Assembly (NCBI GenBank): GCA_021397835.1
Contig: JAJFZO010000191.1
Coordinates: forward strand, 1,431,001 to 1,495,000
Length of the DNA: 64,000 nt
DNA from: Moringa oleifera
Lineage: Eukaryota > Streptophyta > Magnoliopsida > Brassicales > Moringaceae
Direction: 5' to 3'
Shown: in pieces, positions 1 through 13,259 of the stretch
How positions within the stretch are numbered: position 1 is the first letter of the stretch
How the letters are laid out: the number at the start of each line of letters is the position of its first letter
Program-made: the position numbers and the translations under genes
The notes under the pieces: generated by a model
What the model saw: the letters and a program-made list of their open reading frames with translations, nothing else
Database searches by the model: none
Told to the model about the DNA's origin: nothing

Positions 1-3000
1 GTGATAATTCCTTTTTGCCATAGTCACCACCTGGATTCATTGTTGCAAGCACAAAAAAATTTCTACGAGCAGTAACTTCCTCCAGAACAGTCCCACCTTT
101 CTCGGCCAAAGACTACAGAAAAGAAAAAAACGTTAGCACAGAATACACAATCATAAAACAAGTATGTATTCCAACAAAGAAACAAAATAGGGCTCAAATT
201 AAGATTATACAATTATGACATCGCAGAGATGGTAATGCTGAATACAATGAAACACTGATTTTCTTTTTTCCTTCTTTATTTTGATAAGCAAGAAAAGCAA
301 TTGGTGAGAAGACCACCAAGGGAGTCCCCCCAGTACAAGTATTGTTAATAACACGTACAACTCCTATGAAGTTTATTTTATCTTTCTCATCCACACAGAA
401 TGACCTTTTACCCACAAATACAGGAAGACGCAGATTTCAACCATTGTGACTTTAACTCAAAATGCATAGGAAAAAAATGTGTGTATATACATACATACAT
501 ACACGTAAACAGATTCCTTATATGAAAACTACCTACCAATTTCCTTTCTGGCTCCAACACACTGTTTAACCTTTCTAACACACTATCATCAGCCAAGGAA
601 ATTTCATCAACAAGAAATAGGTCCCCAGATCTCATGGCTTGCACCAGAGGCCCATCTTGCCACATGAAAATTGTCTGCCATTTCTGGTGCAGCCCAACAA
701 GGTCCTGCTTAACTTGCTCTAGAGTATCAATATCTTGCTCCGTGACATCAGCAGATGAAACAAGACCTTTTCTGTACTTATCAATGATTTCACCCAACTG
801 ATTCAGAGTAGAGGAAGCCTCACCAATATCTGAAGATATTGGCTGAAAAAAAAAAACAAAAGGTGTTTTAGAAACTGTACATAATTAACATGAAACATAA
901 AAGATTTCAAGACACCAATGTTATACTAGAAACCATTAATACTTACAGCGCCATCAACCAAGTGAACAAATGCCTTTGCCAGCCTCAATTGTTCAATTAG
1001 ATGTTCGAACTCTGACAACAGTTTTGCTCGATCTCGAATAGGATAGAAACCCTGTGAAAGATTTCATTATGCAATATACTAAATTACAGTAAACCTTCAA
1101 GAAAGACTACAATAGAAGAAATATATAAAAGATAACCAACCCCAAGAAAATCAGATGTTTCTGTGTACTGGTGGCAATTCAAAATGTGCAATTTTAACCC
1201 CAAAGCATCACCCAACATCTGGCAGACAGTGGTTTTCCCACCACCTGTTTCACCAACAAGGAGAACAGGCTCACGTAACTCATAGCAACGCCTGACAAGA
1301 AAGTACAACCTCCACATGCTTTTAGTCCAGCTGACACTGCAACAAATACAATTGTTGATGAGACTGACAAACTGAACAATTTGAAAACATGATGAGAGAG
1401 TAACAGAGAATTGAGTTCCTACCCGAATTCATCTTGCAAATTAGGAAGTAGATCTGTCCCAAGCAGTTCCTGCAAGATACAGAAAATAATGAATCCAGAC
1501 GGAGTGTCCTTTGTGATATACGTGCGTCTGCATACACATGACAATATAATACATATATATATATATATATCATAATTACTTATCCACAGTGTCTTGCTAT
1601 TAGCAAGTTGAGTTCACAAACAACAGACCTTAGAAATTTCAAGAAATTTTCAGAAACTAATTCTGCATAATTAACCATTTTACTATCACCAGATCTAAAT
1701 CATTTCGCCTTTGGGCACAAATTTTGCACAATTCATAGAACACATTATGGCTCAGGCTACTGCATCCCTTTATCAAGAAAATTAAAGAAGGGGAAAAAAA
1801 AAAAAGCTCTGGTGGCTGATCTATTTTCATAAATAAACCAATGATGGAATTCCAATTTACTTCAACATTATCTCAAATCCAGTAGCATTGCATACAAGAA
1901 AACTCATAGGCAAAATAGTTTTAATATCTTGTACTTCAGATGGTTCTATTGTTGTAGAGATTCTACAGATTTAATGTTATAACAAACTCCTAATTCCAGT
2001 GTTAGATGATGTAATAGCATCACAGAAGGGAAAGAAATTACACATAAAGGATACTTCCATACAATACATGATATGCATTTCTAGCCCTTGCTGACAAATG
2101 ACTAAATCATCAGAAGCTAATAAAGACTAGAAAAGCAGTATCAAAAAATCATCAGAAGTTGCAACAAGGATCAAATAACAAAAGCAAAACACACCTGCTT
2201 GTACATGTCTTCTTTGACAAGTTTAACTCGGAGATGTTTCTCCAAGACTTCTTGAACAACACTTTTCTCACCGTCATCCCGCAGCCTTTCTGCCAAAATA
2301 TAATACCCATCTCTGGCTAAATCTTCATAAGATTTTCCAAATGCTCTAAAACGATTAGCCCAACGGAATAAATCCCTTGGAGTTATATATCCATGTTTTC
2401 CAGCAAATACTTTGCTACTCTGCCGCTGCAACTGCAACTCTTTCATGACTTCAACCATTTTCACAGCATAGCTTTCAGGGATTTCACACCTCTGCTTTAA
2501 AATTGTGCTCAATTCATCTTCTGGAATTTCACCAACATGAATCTCCACAAAACGGTTACGGAAAGCTCGAGAAAGCAGTTTGCGCCCACCATAGAAAGTA
2601 GGTGGGTTTTGAGTGGCAAAAAGCATAAAATCTGGATGTGCTCGCACTGTTTCACTCAGTTCAGGGACAAAGAGCTCTCTGTTGTCATCAAGCAGTCGGT
2701 TCAATGCTTCAAGTACATCAGATGGAGCCAGATTAAGCTCATCCAGGACAATCCAATGACCATTCCTCACAGCCTTTACCAAAACACCTTCATGAAATAC
2801 AAGCTTCCCAGAAGAATCAGTAATATAGGAGCCTAAATATTCCAGCAGATCAGTGTGTTCATGATTATTAATACGTACAAATTCATGACCAGTTATTGCA
2901 GCCAGATACCGAACAAGGCTAGTTTTTCCACTAGATGTTGGCCCCTGCAAGAGAACAGGATATCTTTTAATAAAGATAGCACGTGCCAAATTCCCAAGTT

Positions 3001-6000
3001 GCTCCTTCACACTCTTAGTCAGTACATAGTTCTTCATGAAATCATCAGACCCAGAATTTTCTTTAACTGTTAAGTAATTGCTGAAAAATATAGGTTGAGG
3101 TGGAGCCTCATTTTTTCCTGAAAGATGTTTTGCGATCAAATGGTTCATAATCTTAGCACTCGGTCCATCCAACAAAGTTAGGAAAAACATACAAAATCCA
3201 TCATAAATTGCTTTCTGAAATCCAAAACTTCTCTCTGCTTTTCTGACAAATTCTAATGCACGGTAAAGAGACCTTAAGCTGTATTGTGGCTTCTGATTAG
3301 CCCCATCCTGCAGCCTTTCTTCCGATTCCCTCTTCGCTTCCTTATAAAAAGACACGATTTTTTTCACTAATTCAGTATCCGATTTATGGCCATCTAGAAA
3401 TTGCCTAACAAAGATATCCAAATCACTGTCATCAAGCAGATCATCAACAAAGTACTCCGTGAATCTACTCCGTACAGAGTAAGGTAAATCCCGCTTTCCA
3501 GCATCAGTAGCAGGATTCATACAGGCAAATATACGGAAACCAGGATGTCTATGTATGTCATTAACATCTCCTCTTTCAGCTAAACAAAGTGATCCACTTT
3601 CTCCTTCGAGTACACCAATAATTCTCCCCAAAATCTCTGGAGGAGCCAAATTCACCTCGTCAAGCAAAATCCACTCACCATTTCTAAGGGCAGTTACAAA
3701 AGCACCTTCTACAAATGTAAATACCATTCCACTTGAGGCAATTTGTCGATGAGTATTTTCCAGTCTTGCAGTGAAATTCTCCAAAGCTTTGAGCTTCTCT
3801 TCTTTGTATGAATGCTTTTTGCGCTTTTTACAGGATCCAATTCTTGCTTTCTCAACTTCCTTTTGCAAAGTTTCAACACATTTTCTCAATCCCTTTAGTA
3901 ATCTTAACCAATTCTTGTCACCCAAGTTTTTACGTAGCCATTGGAAAATTTGATGATCATCCTGGATATTTTAACACAAGACTAAGAGTCAATTTATGCA
4001 GATGACAATATACTGACGTTTGCAAAAACATCTATGTGAAATACCTTCAATCTGAATGTCTGGGTAGCCAATTCCTCAAATTCATTATATAAAGAAATGA
4101 AGGTAGATCGTGCATCCAGAGGCTTAAATCCTCCTAATAAATCAGAAACATCACTTTGCTGACTTAAGTTCTGCAATAACACACATAATCATGAAATATC
4201 TCATAATAAAAATCAAGTCGACCAGCTACAGGAAGAGAAAGAATATACCAAGACGGTGAGTTTCTGACCAAGCCATGTGGCCAGATTTTGAACTAGAGTA
4301 GTTTTCCCAGTACCAGTCTCACCAACTAAGAGAACAGGCTCATTGTACTTAACAGAGCATGCTATTTTCTCCAGTACACGCAAAGAGCTTCGAATTTCAA
4401 CAAATCTTGATCGGTCATACGACTGCAAAGAATCACATCATACAATCAACAGAAAAGCATATAACAGGTAAACCTAAGATTCAGATGGTCTTCATGCTCT
4501 GACTGACCGCCGTTTTAGTGCGATGAAGACTGACTCGTCCAATTTTTAGGCCCTCAGATAATTCCTGCAGTACAGTTCCAAATATGAGGAACAGACAAGC
4601 CACATAACTGCTAGATTACTAAAGAAAATGCAGAAAAACTGACACCTGAATTGTCGGTTTATAATGACATAGGTTTAGTGCCTCCAAGTCAGAAACTTTC
4701 CACATCTTAGCAATGTCTTTCATCTTAGTCAACCGATCTTCAGCACACATTGAAAAAGTGGCAAATATATCCACAGCCTGAGGGTATAAGATGAAATATA
4801 ACAAATTATATGCATCACAATCAAAAAAGAATAAACCAGTTTACACATAACTGAACCGCACCTCTTGATAAATGCAATGATGATCATATGAAGGCAAACC
4901 ATCAATTCTCTTGCACCACTTAAGGAGATCCCTGCAATGGAAAACCAACAAAACAAATTAAAAAAGAAACTGCAAAGAGGAGTCAGTTCCAGCAATCTAG
5001 CTAACATACACCATGAAATCTGGAACTATCTAATACCTTAGTGTGAACCTACTGAGGGAACTAAAGGAAGCTGAGGCTCCTGATTGAGAACTTGCAAAAG
5101 TGTGCAGTGGGGCAGAGTTAACATTATCAAATGTATCTGCAAGAGGTTAAACAATTTAAAAGTAATGAAAATCCAATCTGAAACTGAAGATTCATAATAT
5201 ATAACAATGACTTACCTATGAGTTTTGGAGCAACAAACCCCAACTTTGGATACCATGCTTCCACAATATTCACTAAGTCTTCATTAGTTGATGGGGAAAT
5301 CATAATTTTTCTCCATAAAACACCAAGTGCATTCCCACCTACAACAAAGAAGTCAGAAATAATTTGTCAACTGGAGCTGAACAATACACTTTCCATCTAC
5401 TTCTTTACGTATAAAGAAATTTTATAACTTCTCAGCTCTTATCAAACCCCACAAAGATGTGAAGGCCACTTATCACAAAAGCTTCATGATAATTCACACA
5501 AAGCAAATATCATATAGGATATTTACAAGAGTAGCACCAAAACAATTCCAGTAACATAAGAGAAAAACAAATTTAAAAACACTTGTCAGGCAATGCACCA
5601 CAAAAATCTCTAGATTCTATCCAACATTAGCCCCTCCAACACAAGATCCTGGGAAGGAAATCCAGATGCAGTCATCACAGTCAATGGTTCTCCATTAAGT
5701 GGCCATTCTCAAGCCTCTCACACTTGCACATATGACTTTCCAGACGTCTTCACCTAATACTCATATTAGTGCAAACTAAATGTTTTGGAGAGCATACAAG
5801 AATAGTATGCTGGTTTGAGCTCAACATATTAAATCACTAAACACTAATTAGGTACCTTGGAATGTCTCACATGCCAAAAGTTTTTGATGACATGGCCAAA
5901 AATGCAACAAGAACACCGTCATAAGAGACACCGCAATGCTAGTTCTGATAGGATATCTTGTTTGTACAAAATAGGTTTGTAAATTGCATCAAAAGATTAG

Positions 6001-9000
6001 GACCAAAACAGTTGATCTTAATCAGATTAAATGCCAACTATCATCTCCAATTGCAAAGGACTCAACAAGCAAGTAAACTGAATAACAGATTGGGGTCTAG
6101 GGAAGGCAGAAACCAATAAGATAGTACAAGAACTGGGCCAAAACAAATTCATAATTTGGAGTAACAATCAAGCAGTGCAATGTTTTTTCAATGTAAGACC
6201 GACCTTCTGCATTGCGACAAACATCACAATTGGAAGTGGAGATGGTTGAAAATAATCGAAAACTTTCTGCCACCCTTATCACCTGCAAAATTCCCAAATG
6301 CTGGAGAAGTTCAAAACTATATTTTACATACTACATTAAAAGAATAAAAGAATGGAAAGAAAAGAGACTGAAACAAAAGAAAGATTGAAAAAAGAAAAGA
6401 ACATGAATAAAAGAATGGAAAGATAAAAATAATAATAAATAAGACCCCTTCAATGCAAACAATCATGCAATCAAAATAGTAACATTAAACAACATATTCC
6501 ATCAAATACAAATGAACACTTCAACCATGCAAAACCAACTGATATTTCACTGTGTTTAAGATTTTATCTCCTATCATAAAAGAGAATAGAACATTCAGCA
6601 AATGAAAAGAAGAGAACTTACAGAACCACCATCCTCTAAGGAGCATTAACACTTTTTGGGGGTAAGACAGGGTAAAAAGTACAGAGAGAGTTACAGAATT
6701 ATCAAATGAGTAAAAGGCACACAGACAATGCGCCCAAAAAGAGCAAACTGGATGAATCCCCAGTAGATGTTACAATTTAAACATGAGGAACAACCCAAAA
6801 GGAAATTACCTCGCCATTACTAGTCACAAATGAGGTTGAACCTTCCAGTAAAGGCAATAAGATGGGAAGCACATCAGATGGTGCTTTGTCAATCTCCTCA
6901 AATACAATCCAGAATCCATTCTGTACAGCCTGTTGAGAAGGAAAATGTGTACAAAAATATATGAAATAGGTCATGAAACTTCATGAAAAAGAAGCAAATA
7001 GAAATTAGCTGTGAAAGCAACAAACCTGGGTAAGAGACCCAGGTTGCCATCTGAATTCCCCAGGTTGCTCAGTACAGACATAACTACCCATCAATGTCTT
7101 TCCATCAATTTGATCATCCATGTGAATAGACACAACTGAATAGAAAAAGAGGGGGGGATTGGTCAAGGGAAAGAGACAAAACACATAAGAAACAAAATTT
7201 TGCAGTAATAAAATGCCACAGGGTAAAAATAACACAAGAAAGATGATACTGTCATAAAGATCTCCAAAACAAATAACCGAAAATCATCTTCTGAGACCCA
7301 ACATTGTGCAAACAAAACATTAAGTAGGATCCAACTAACTAAAAGCAATTCTCATGTAAGAATAAGCCATATCTGATGTGATCTAACCCTTTGTACACAT
7401 TTAGTTATATAAAGACATGTATAGGGAAAAAAATCAAAAAGATTGTTCAAGAATAACACCTTTAACAGAGCTAAAACCATACAAGAAATGTCCCCTTCTG
7501 TAAATATTTTCCATAATCTAATAACAAATAAAGGTTTTCAACGAGTTTGAAGTGTCTCTCATATGTCATTTTTAAGGTTTAGCTCAAGTTTTTATATGTC
7601 ATAAACACAAAGGGATAACAGCAATAGATTTGTTGTGGTTGTTATGTAGAAGAGACGATTGCAAACTCATTTTGACCTGTTAGATTTCCAAAATGAAAAT
7701 GGTTGCAAAGCTCCACTTTAAAATTATTAAAATCGGCCAGCATGTCAGAAAATCAGTTTGTACAACAGATGGAGGTCAGATTAAAGTGTTGACAGCTTCC
7801 TTTCATGCCACTTCCTGTATATGAACTGCACGACTAGACAGATTTATTGATGAAATAGGAAAGATGGTTTATTTGCAATATCAGAACTTATAATTAATTC
7901 AGAAAAGCATTTGTTTACATGCAACAAGGAACAAACAAATTACCATGTTGCCGAGGTATCATTTTATGGCGATCTGATGAAGATTGACAAGGAACTTGAA
8001 TAGAGCTCAAAGATCTCTAGAAGAAAGTTGAATCATGAACATAATTGTTGGCAGAACCATTACCATGTCAATTTTGATGATTCAACAAAGAGACTTAAAA
8101 TTTGATGCAAGAATCATACAAAATTTTGGATACATCTCGAAGGTATATCTCATTTTTGTTAATTCAAAAAATGATTCTTATTGCTTCAACAGTTAATTGA
8201 TTTTTATTAGTTGTTTTTTTTTTAACTTTTTTAGTGATGAATAGATGTATTATGTAACAAACATTTTAAAAAAATGGATAAATGATTTTTCGAAAGATGT
8301 CCTAATATCTGCCACCAAAGAGCCTTAACACCCTTGTTTGACAAACACTCTCCCTGAATATTCAGAAAGCAAATACCAAGAATATAACATGTGGAGACTC
8401 TAACATGCGACATTGAATGTTCAATTACGTATTTGTACCTAGAACACAAATATAATAAGTTTTGCTACCTCACATGAGAGGGATAAAACATTGCAAAATG
8501 CACTAGTAAGCTCAATTTTTTACTGAATTGCCAACAACTTTGAATAATCTCTTCCTGAATTGACATTGATATCAATAAGAACAACCTCAGCATGACCTTT
8601 TATAAATTCTAAGCAATTTGCTTATTGAACAGTCTTCAGAAGCAACATTAACAGCACAATCACCATACAATTATCCTGGCAAATATCGCAGCATGAACGA
8701 ACCACACCGAACCAAAAAATTTTCCATAAAATGAGTTTCAAGAGTAAGCAAAACCATGTGCCATAATTTCAAGAAACAGATGAAAGTTTCTAATCATTAA
8801 CTATCAAAAGCCATGTACTCCAAAACCTAAGGAACAAAGAACTAATTTCAGCCTTAAAAGAAAATTAAGATGCAACTAAAATAACCACTTAGTGAAGTAA
8901 AAAAATTAAAAATAAAAATAAATCCTCAATAAAGCAACTGTCATTTAAAAAGAAAATTAGAAAGTTGCAGTTCAAAGATAGGCCATTTAGGGAGGCTCAA

Positions 9001-11628
9001 ATAACTAAAATTGTTTATTTATGGGGCTAAGCTAAGAATAAGAACTTTAAAGTCCATATAAGAAACATTAGAAGATATAAAACATACCATGATTCCCACT
9101 ATCTTGAGCCAACTTTCTTATAATAGCAGACTTCCCAGAACCAGCAGGACCATACAGAAGAACAGGCCATGTTTGACTCACTGCCAACAAGACCATCTCA
9201 AAACTTTTCTTTACAGTAGATGTCATGAAAAATGGTTCACCACCTGACTTATCGTCCCTAAATTTGCAAGAAGGACAATGAAAAGGGGAACCAAGAAGAG
9301 CCACATTAAACACTTCAGGTGTGCAAATTCCAAGGAGGAAAAAGAATTTGTCAAAAAAATTTCATAGACCAGGAGAGTGTAAATTATTTATCACTTCAAC
9401 CATGTCACGAACCTCCATCTCTTGGTTGATGGCTCAATTTCATGCAATTGGGACGATGCAAGAGAATTAAGGCCAAAAGACTGCAGGCAGTTTTCTTGAC
9501 TGAAGTCTGCATGATGATCTACTGATCCCAATCTTGTGTGATTAGACGATCCAATATATGAGCCAGCCCTCTCAATCACTACATCCTGACAGAATTCCTC
9601 CCAGCTGAAAATGGTGAAAGTAAAATGAAGTTTTTAAAAATATGCAATAAGGACTTATTTTTGAGAAAGAAAGTTGAAATAATAAGAGCTAACCGCAATA
9701 AACATGAAAAAGCTTCTTCTGCTTCAACACCAAAATTTGCAGTTGCTCTATCACTCATTTTCAGGATGATAGAAAGTATTTGTATCCCACACCATCTTAT
9801 GTCCGCAATATCCTTCTCTAGCTCAGCACCATTATGCATGCCAAGACCAAGATCTGTAGGCCTCCTCAGAAGGTCCAAGAAACAGGACCAATCCCAAAGT
9901 TTACAGAATACTTCAGGTTCAATTAGAAGGAGGCGGTAAGATGTCCTCACAGCATTTAAATACAGAGCTATAACCTGATTAGGCAAAAACACACACAGTG
10001 ATCAAAGTGTAAAATGATTGAAATTCTACAAGCTTAAAATAAAAAATCAAAAAATAAAAACCAAGGAGGATTTTTCCCAGAAATCTTTGGGGAAAAAAAA
10101 GAATCAAAATTGGGGTTGATTATGAATTTGACAAATTCAGCAAATAGGAACCAGAAGTTACTCAACCGAGTAGTTGATTTGAAGCCTTAAAGAAAGAGTT
10201 GGTGTTCAAAGGAAATGCAAGAAGATCATGATAAACAAAAAGGAAATTGCATTGATATTAAGAAAAAAAGAATATGATGTACATAGCATGTTTAGGCAAA
10301 GCAGGTGCCTCAGCAATTAATGATGCCGAGTTGTGAAGATATTTGCTCAGTAGTTGCAACTCATTTTATCCTATCTACTGATAATGACACATGAAGCAGA
10401 AGATAAAGGTTAACATCTCCCAACTTTTTCATGTCTAGCATTCGTCAAAATGGCACCAGGCCACTCTTATTGAGCAAATGTCTATTTTGATCAACATAAG
10501 TGTCTGCTACACTTTTGAGTTTACAATATAACGAAATGATTATTAACAAAGAACGTAAACCTAGTGAGGGAAGAGAGAATCCTGTCTCAAATACACAAGC
10601 TCCAATTTTAAAGTCCCTTCCAAAATAGAATAAGAGATTTATAAACATAGATATACATATATGTGGATGTGTGGCGTTTTTCTTTTCATTAGCATGTATA
10701 TTTGCGAGTTAACACACTGCATGCATGCCAAATTACCTCGGTAAAATATTTGTTTATCTATCTCTTAAAGAGAAAATGAGGCGGAGGACCGAGAGAGGCT
10801 CTTGAAATGAAAACCTAATCAAAAAGGATAACTCAACTAGAAATACTAGAAGTACCTCCACGGACATCTTAGAAAGTGCATCCTTCATCAAAAATCTTTG
10901 GTAAGGAGGTGGAGCTAACTTGAAATAAGTTAGAACAGACCTGCACCAGGATGATATCTCTATTTAAGTAAGTTAAATTAAATTTCTTCCTTTTAATCAG
11001 AGTTGCAATGAAGAGTTCATTTACCCCAACAAAAAAGGAGCCAAATCAAGGGCACGACAGAAGGCAAGGCAAGCACTCTCATGAAGATCCAAACCCCTTC
11101 CATGTCGAAGGTAAAAATCAATGACACTAACACCTTCACCCACAGCATTGTCCAGAGTTGGTTCATAATTCCAATGGTCTGATCTTGAGGTAGGACCATC
11201 TGAATTTGACCTCAGATCACCGACCAATTGAAGCATAGCCACAACTTTGTCCACAATCTTTCGGGCAATTGGGCGAAAACATCCTACCAGGGGAATTGTA
11301 TAATTAGGGTGCAGAAATACCTCTGCTACAGCTTTCACCACTTCCTCTTCTGTCACAGTATCTCCCTGCCACCCAAATTCAACATTTACATACATATACA
11401 TGTATATAGAGAGAAAAGAAAAGAATCAAGTGCTTCATAATTACAGTTCTGTTTAGTTTATTTGACTCCAAAAGAAAACTAATATCTAAGGAGATATGAA
11501 TATATTTTTATTAGAATTATTACCTTTTCGGATAGTGCAGTGAAATGCGGACAAAAGCCAAGCTTGGGGCAACGCACAAGAAACCTCACAAGTGCAGATT
11601 GAAGACTGAAACTCCCGTCGATCGCCAT
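1..11628 (-). CDS. MDN1: Midasin, AAA+ ATPase of 60S ribosome maturation (N-terminal part, gene continues past left edge)
   Basis: Midasin (Rea1) is a dynein-like AAA+ ring ATPase that strips assembly factors from pre-60S particles in the nucleolus and nucleoplasm. Twenty-two exons were joined: 11628-11524, 11365-11025, 10940-10856, 9974-9694, 9604-9413, 9257-9088, 7135-7026, 6929-6810, 6282-6204, 5338-5216, 5136-5037, 4931-4862, 4777-4646, 4564-4508, 4422-4249, 4170-4045, 3961-2195, 1469-1423, 1336-1141, 1051-947, 842-537 and 112-1 (off the edge). They encode about 1,600 residues of a protein that is about 5,400 in Arabidopsis. Four P-loops are visible: GPAGSGKS (371-378), GETGTGKT (689-696), GPTSSGKT (1095-1102) and GETGGGKT (1388-1395). 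Walker B motifs include WILLDEVNLAP and WIVLDELNLAP. The start MAIDGSF matches the family N-terminus. Exon 17 (1,767 nt) carries the end of AAA2 and most of AAA3. The C-terminal linker and MIDAS domain lie outside the window. Confidence 0.95.
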
Positions 11629-12012
11629 TATAGTATAGTATGTACCTATTGATCAAAACAACACCCAAAAAAAAAAACTATATTAAATGTTTAGTATATA
11701 ATTTAACAATGATATACAAACCCGAAGCTATTCTGGTCTCTTTTGATGTAACCTGCGAATCGAAAAATACCGGAAAAGTTATCAATTAGCAACAAACTAC
11801 ATGAGAGACGCGAAAACATTAACTCCCAAAGTTATGACCAAAGAATAACTATAAAGAAAAGAATTTCAAGCTCAAACGTCTCCATTTATACCAGGTTTTA
11901 GCAGTCCACTGAAAATTTCAGTGACGCAGGATTAACAAAAATCAGTCAATCTACGTTCCAGGGTTTTGTGCCTTGGTCACAGGTTCCTTTGCTCTTACCC
12001 TTCTGTACTCAA

Positions 12013-12025
12013 GGGTTTAGGGTTT
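12013..12025 (-). promoter_or_regulatory. Telo-box upstream of midasin
   Basis: On the minus strand this reads AAACCCTAAACCC, nearly two telomere-repeat units, about 385 nt upstream of the midasin ATG in promoter or leader sequence. Telo-boxes (AAACCCTA) are established elements in plant genes for ribosomal proteins and ribosome biogenesis. The match is seen directly; its function here is inferred. Confidence 0.6.
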
Positions 12026-12030
12026 TTCAA

Positions 12031-13259
12031 AGGGCAGCAGAGCAACGCTCAGCTCTAGTCGGCTGCGAGTCGGCTTAGCTCGGCTGCTTCTATTAAGAGA
12101 AGGATTTTAGATTTTAAAACTTAAAATGAGGATTGTTTATGCCAGTATTCTATTCAATTAAATTTTAATAAAATAAATTTAATTATTATTTAATTAACTT
12201 TAAAAATATTAATATTTAATATTTAAATAATATTCAAATTTTAATTTTTAAATATTTATTTTTTGAATTAGTTTACATAGATATTTAATATATTAAATTT
12301 TTATTTAAAATTTAATTATATTAATTTTTTATTTTTATTAAAAAATAAAAAATTATTTTTATTAAATTTATAAAATATATATATAATAAATAAATTTAAA
12401 TAACATACAAATAATTATAAATAAATTTAAAATAAATTCAGATATTAAAACTAATTTTTTAAATATTTTTAAATTAAGTTCAAGTTCATATATTTTAATT
12501 TAATTTAAATTTAATAGTTTTTAAATGAATGAGTGCTTGCCTTGTTGTCATTTTTAATGGCCAAGTTGCCAATTTGTTCAATTTTATTTATTGAAAATAA
12601 TTTAAAAAATAAAAATAGAACACTGATCTTTTAACGTTAAAATTTTAAGTTTTCATTATTTTAATATCTCAATAAATCAACTAAATAAAAAAATATTACA
12701 TTTATTTTTAATTTAAATTTCAAATTTTAATGTGATTTATTTTATATTTAATTTTTTATTTTAATTTGATTTAATTTTAATAAAAAATTAAAAATAAAAG
12801 ATATTTAAATTAGATATTTTATATCATAAATTTTGACTTGAATTTTACAAAGATATAAAAATCATCTAATTTAATATTTAAAAATTTTTTAATGTTAAAA
12901 TATTTTTTAAAAATTATGTTATAAAAAATTTAAAAATTTTATAAAAAATAACTTATAAATATAAATTATTTAATTTTGAGTTATAAATTTAATGATTAAT
13001 TAAATCAATATGATACGTATTTTCTTCACAGCTTCAAATTGGTATTTATACGAAATATTGCATTTGTTAAACACTTATATTTTTATTAAATTTTTAACAT
13101 TAAATTTTTGTTTATAATTTTTATTAATATTAACAATTTTACGTGATGTACATGTAATTTTTATTTATATAATTATATAAATATTTTTTTAAAATACTAT
13201 TAAAAAATATTTTCTTACTTCAAACTTAGTAAAAATATATTAAAATATAAATTTTCTTC
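12031..13259. other. A+T-rich intergenic spacer
   Basis: Apart from GC-richer sequence to about 12,090, probably the midasin promoter, this is extremely A+T-rich, made of short poly-A and poly-T runs. No open frame, RNA gene or clear repeat boundary was seen. Confidence 0.7.

Noticed and set aside
7136..9087. Possible extra exon or nested gene in the 1.95-kb midasin intron
   Set aside because: The flanking exons join in frame to the conserved QDSGNHVVSIHMDDQIDG sequence, and short frames within the intron match nothing.
12100..13250. Matrix-attachment or satellite array in A+T-rich spacer
   Set aside because: The sequence is low-complexity A+T without a repeating unit; composition alone is not enough.
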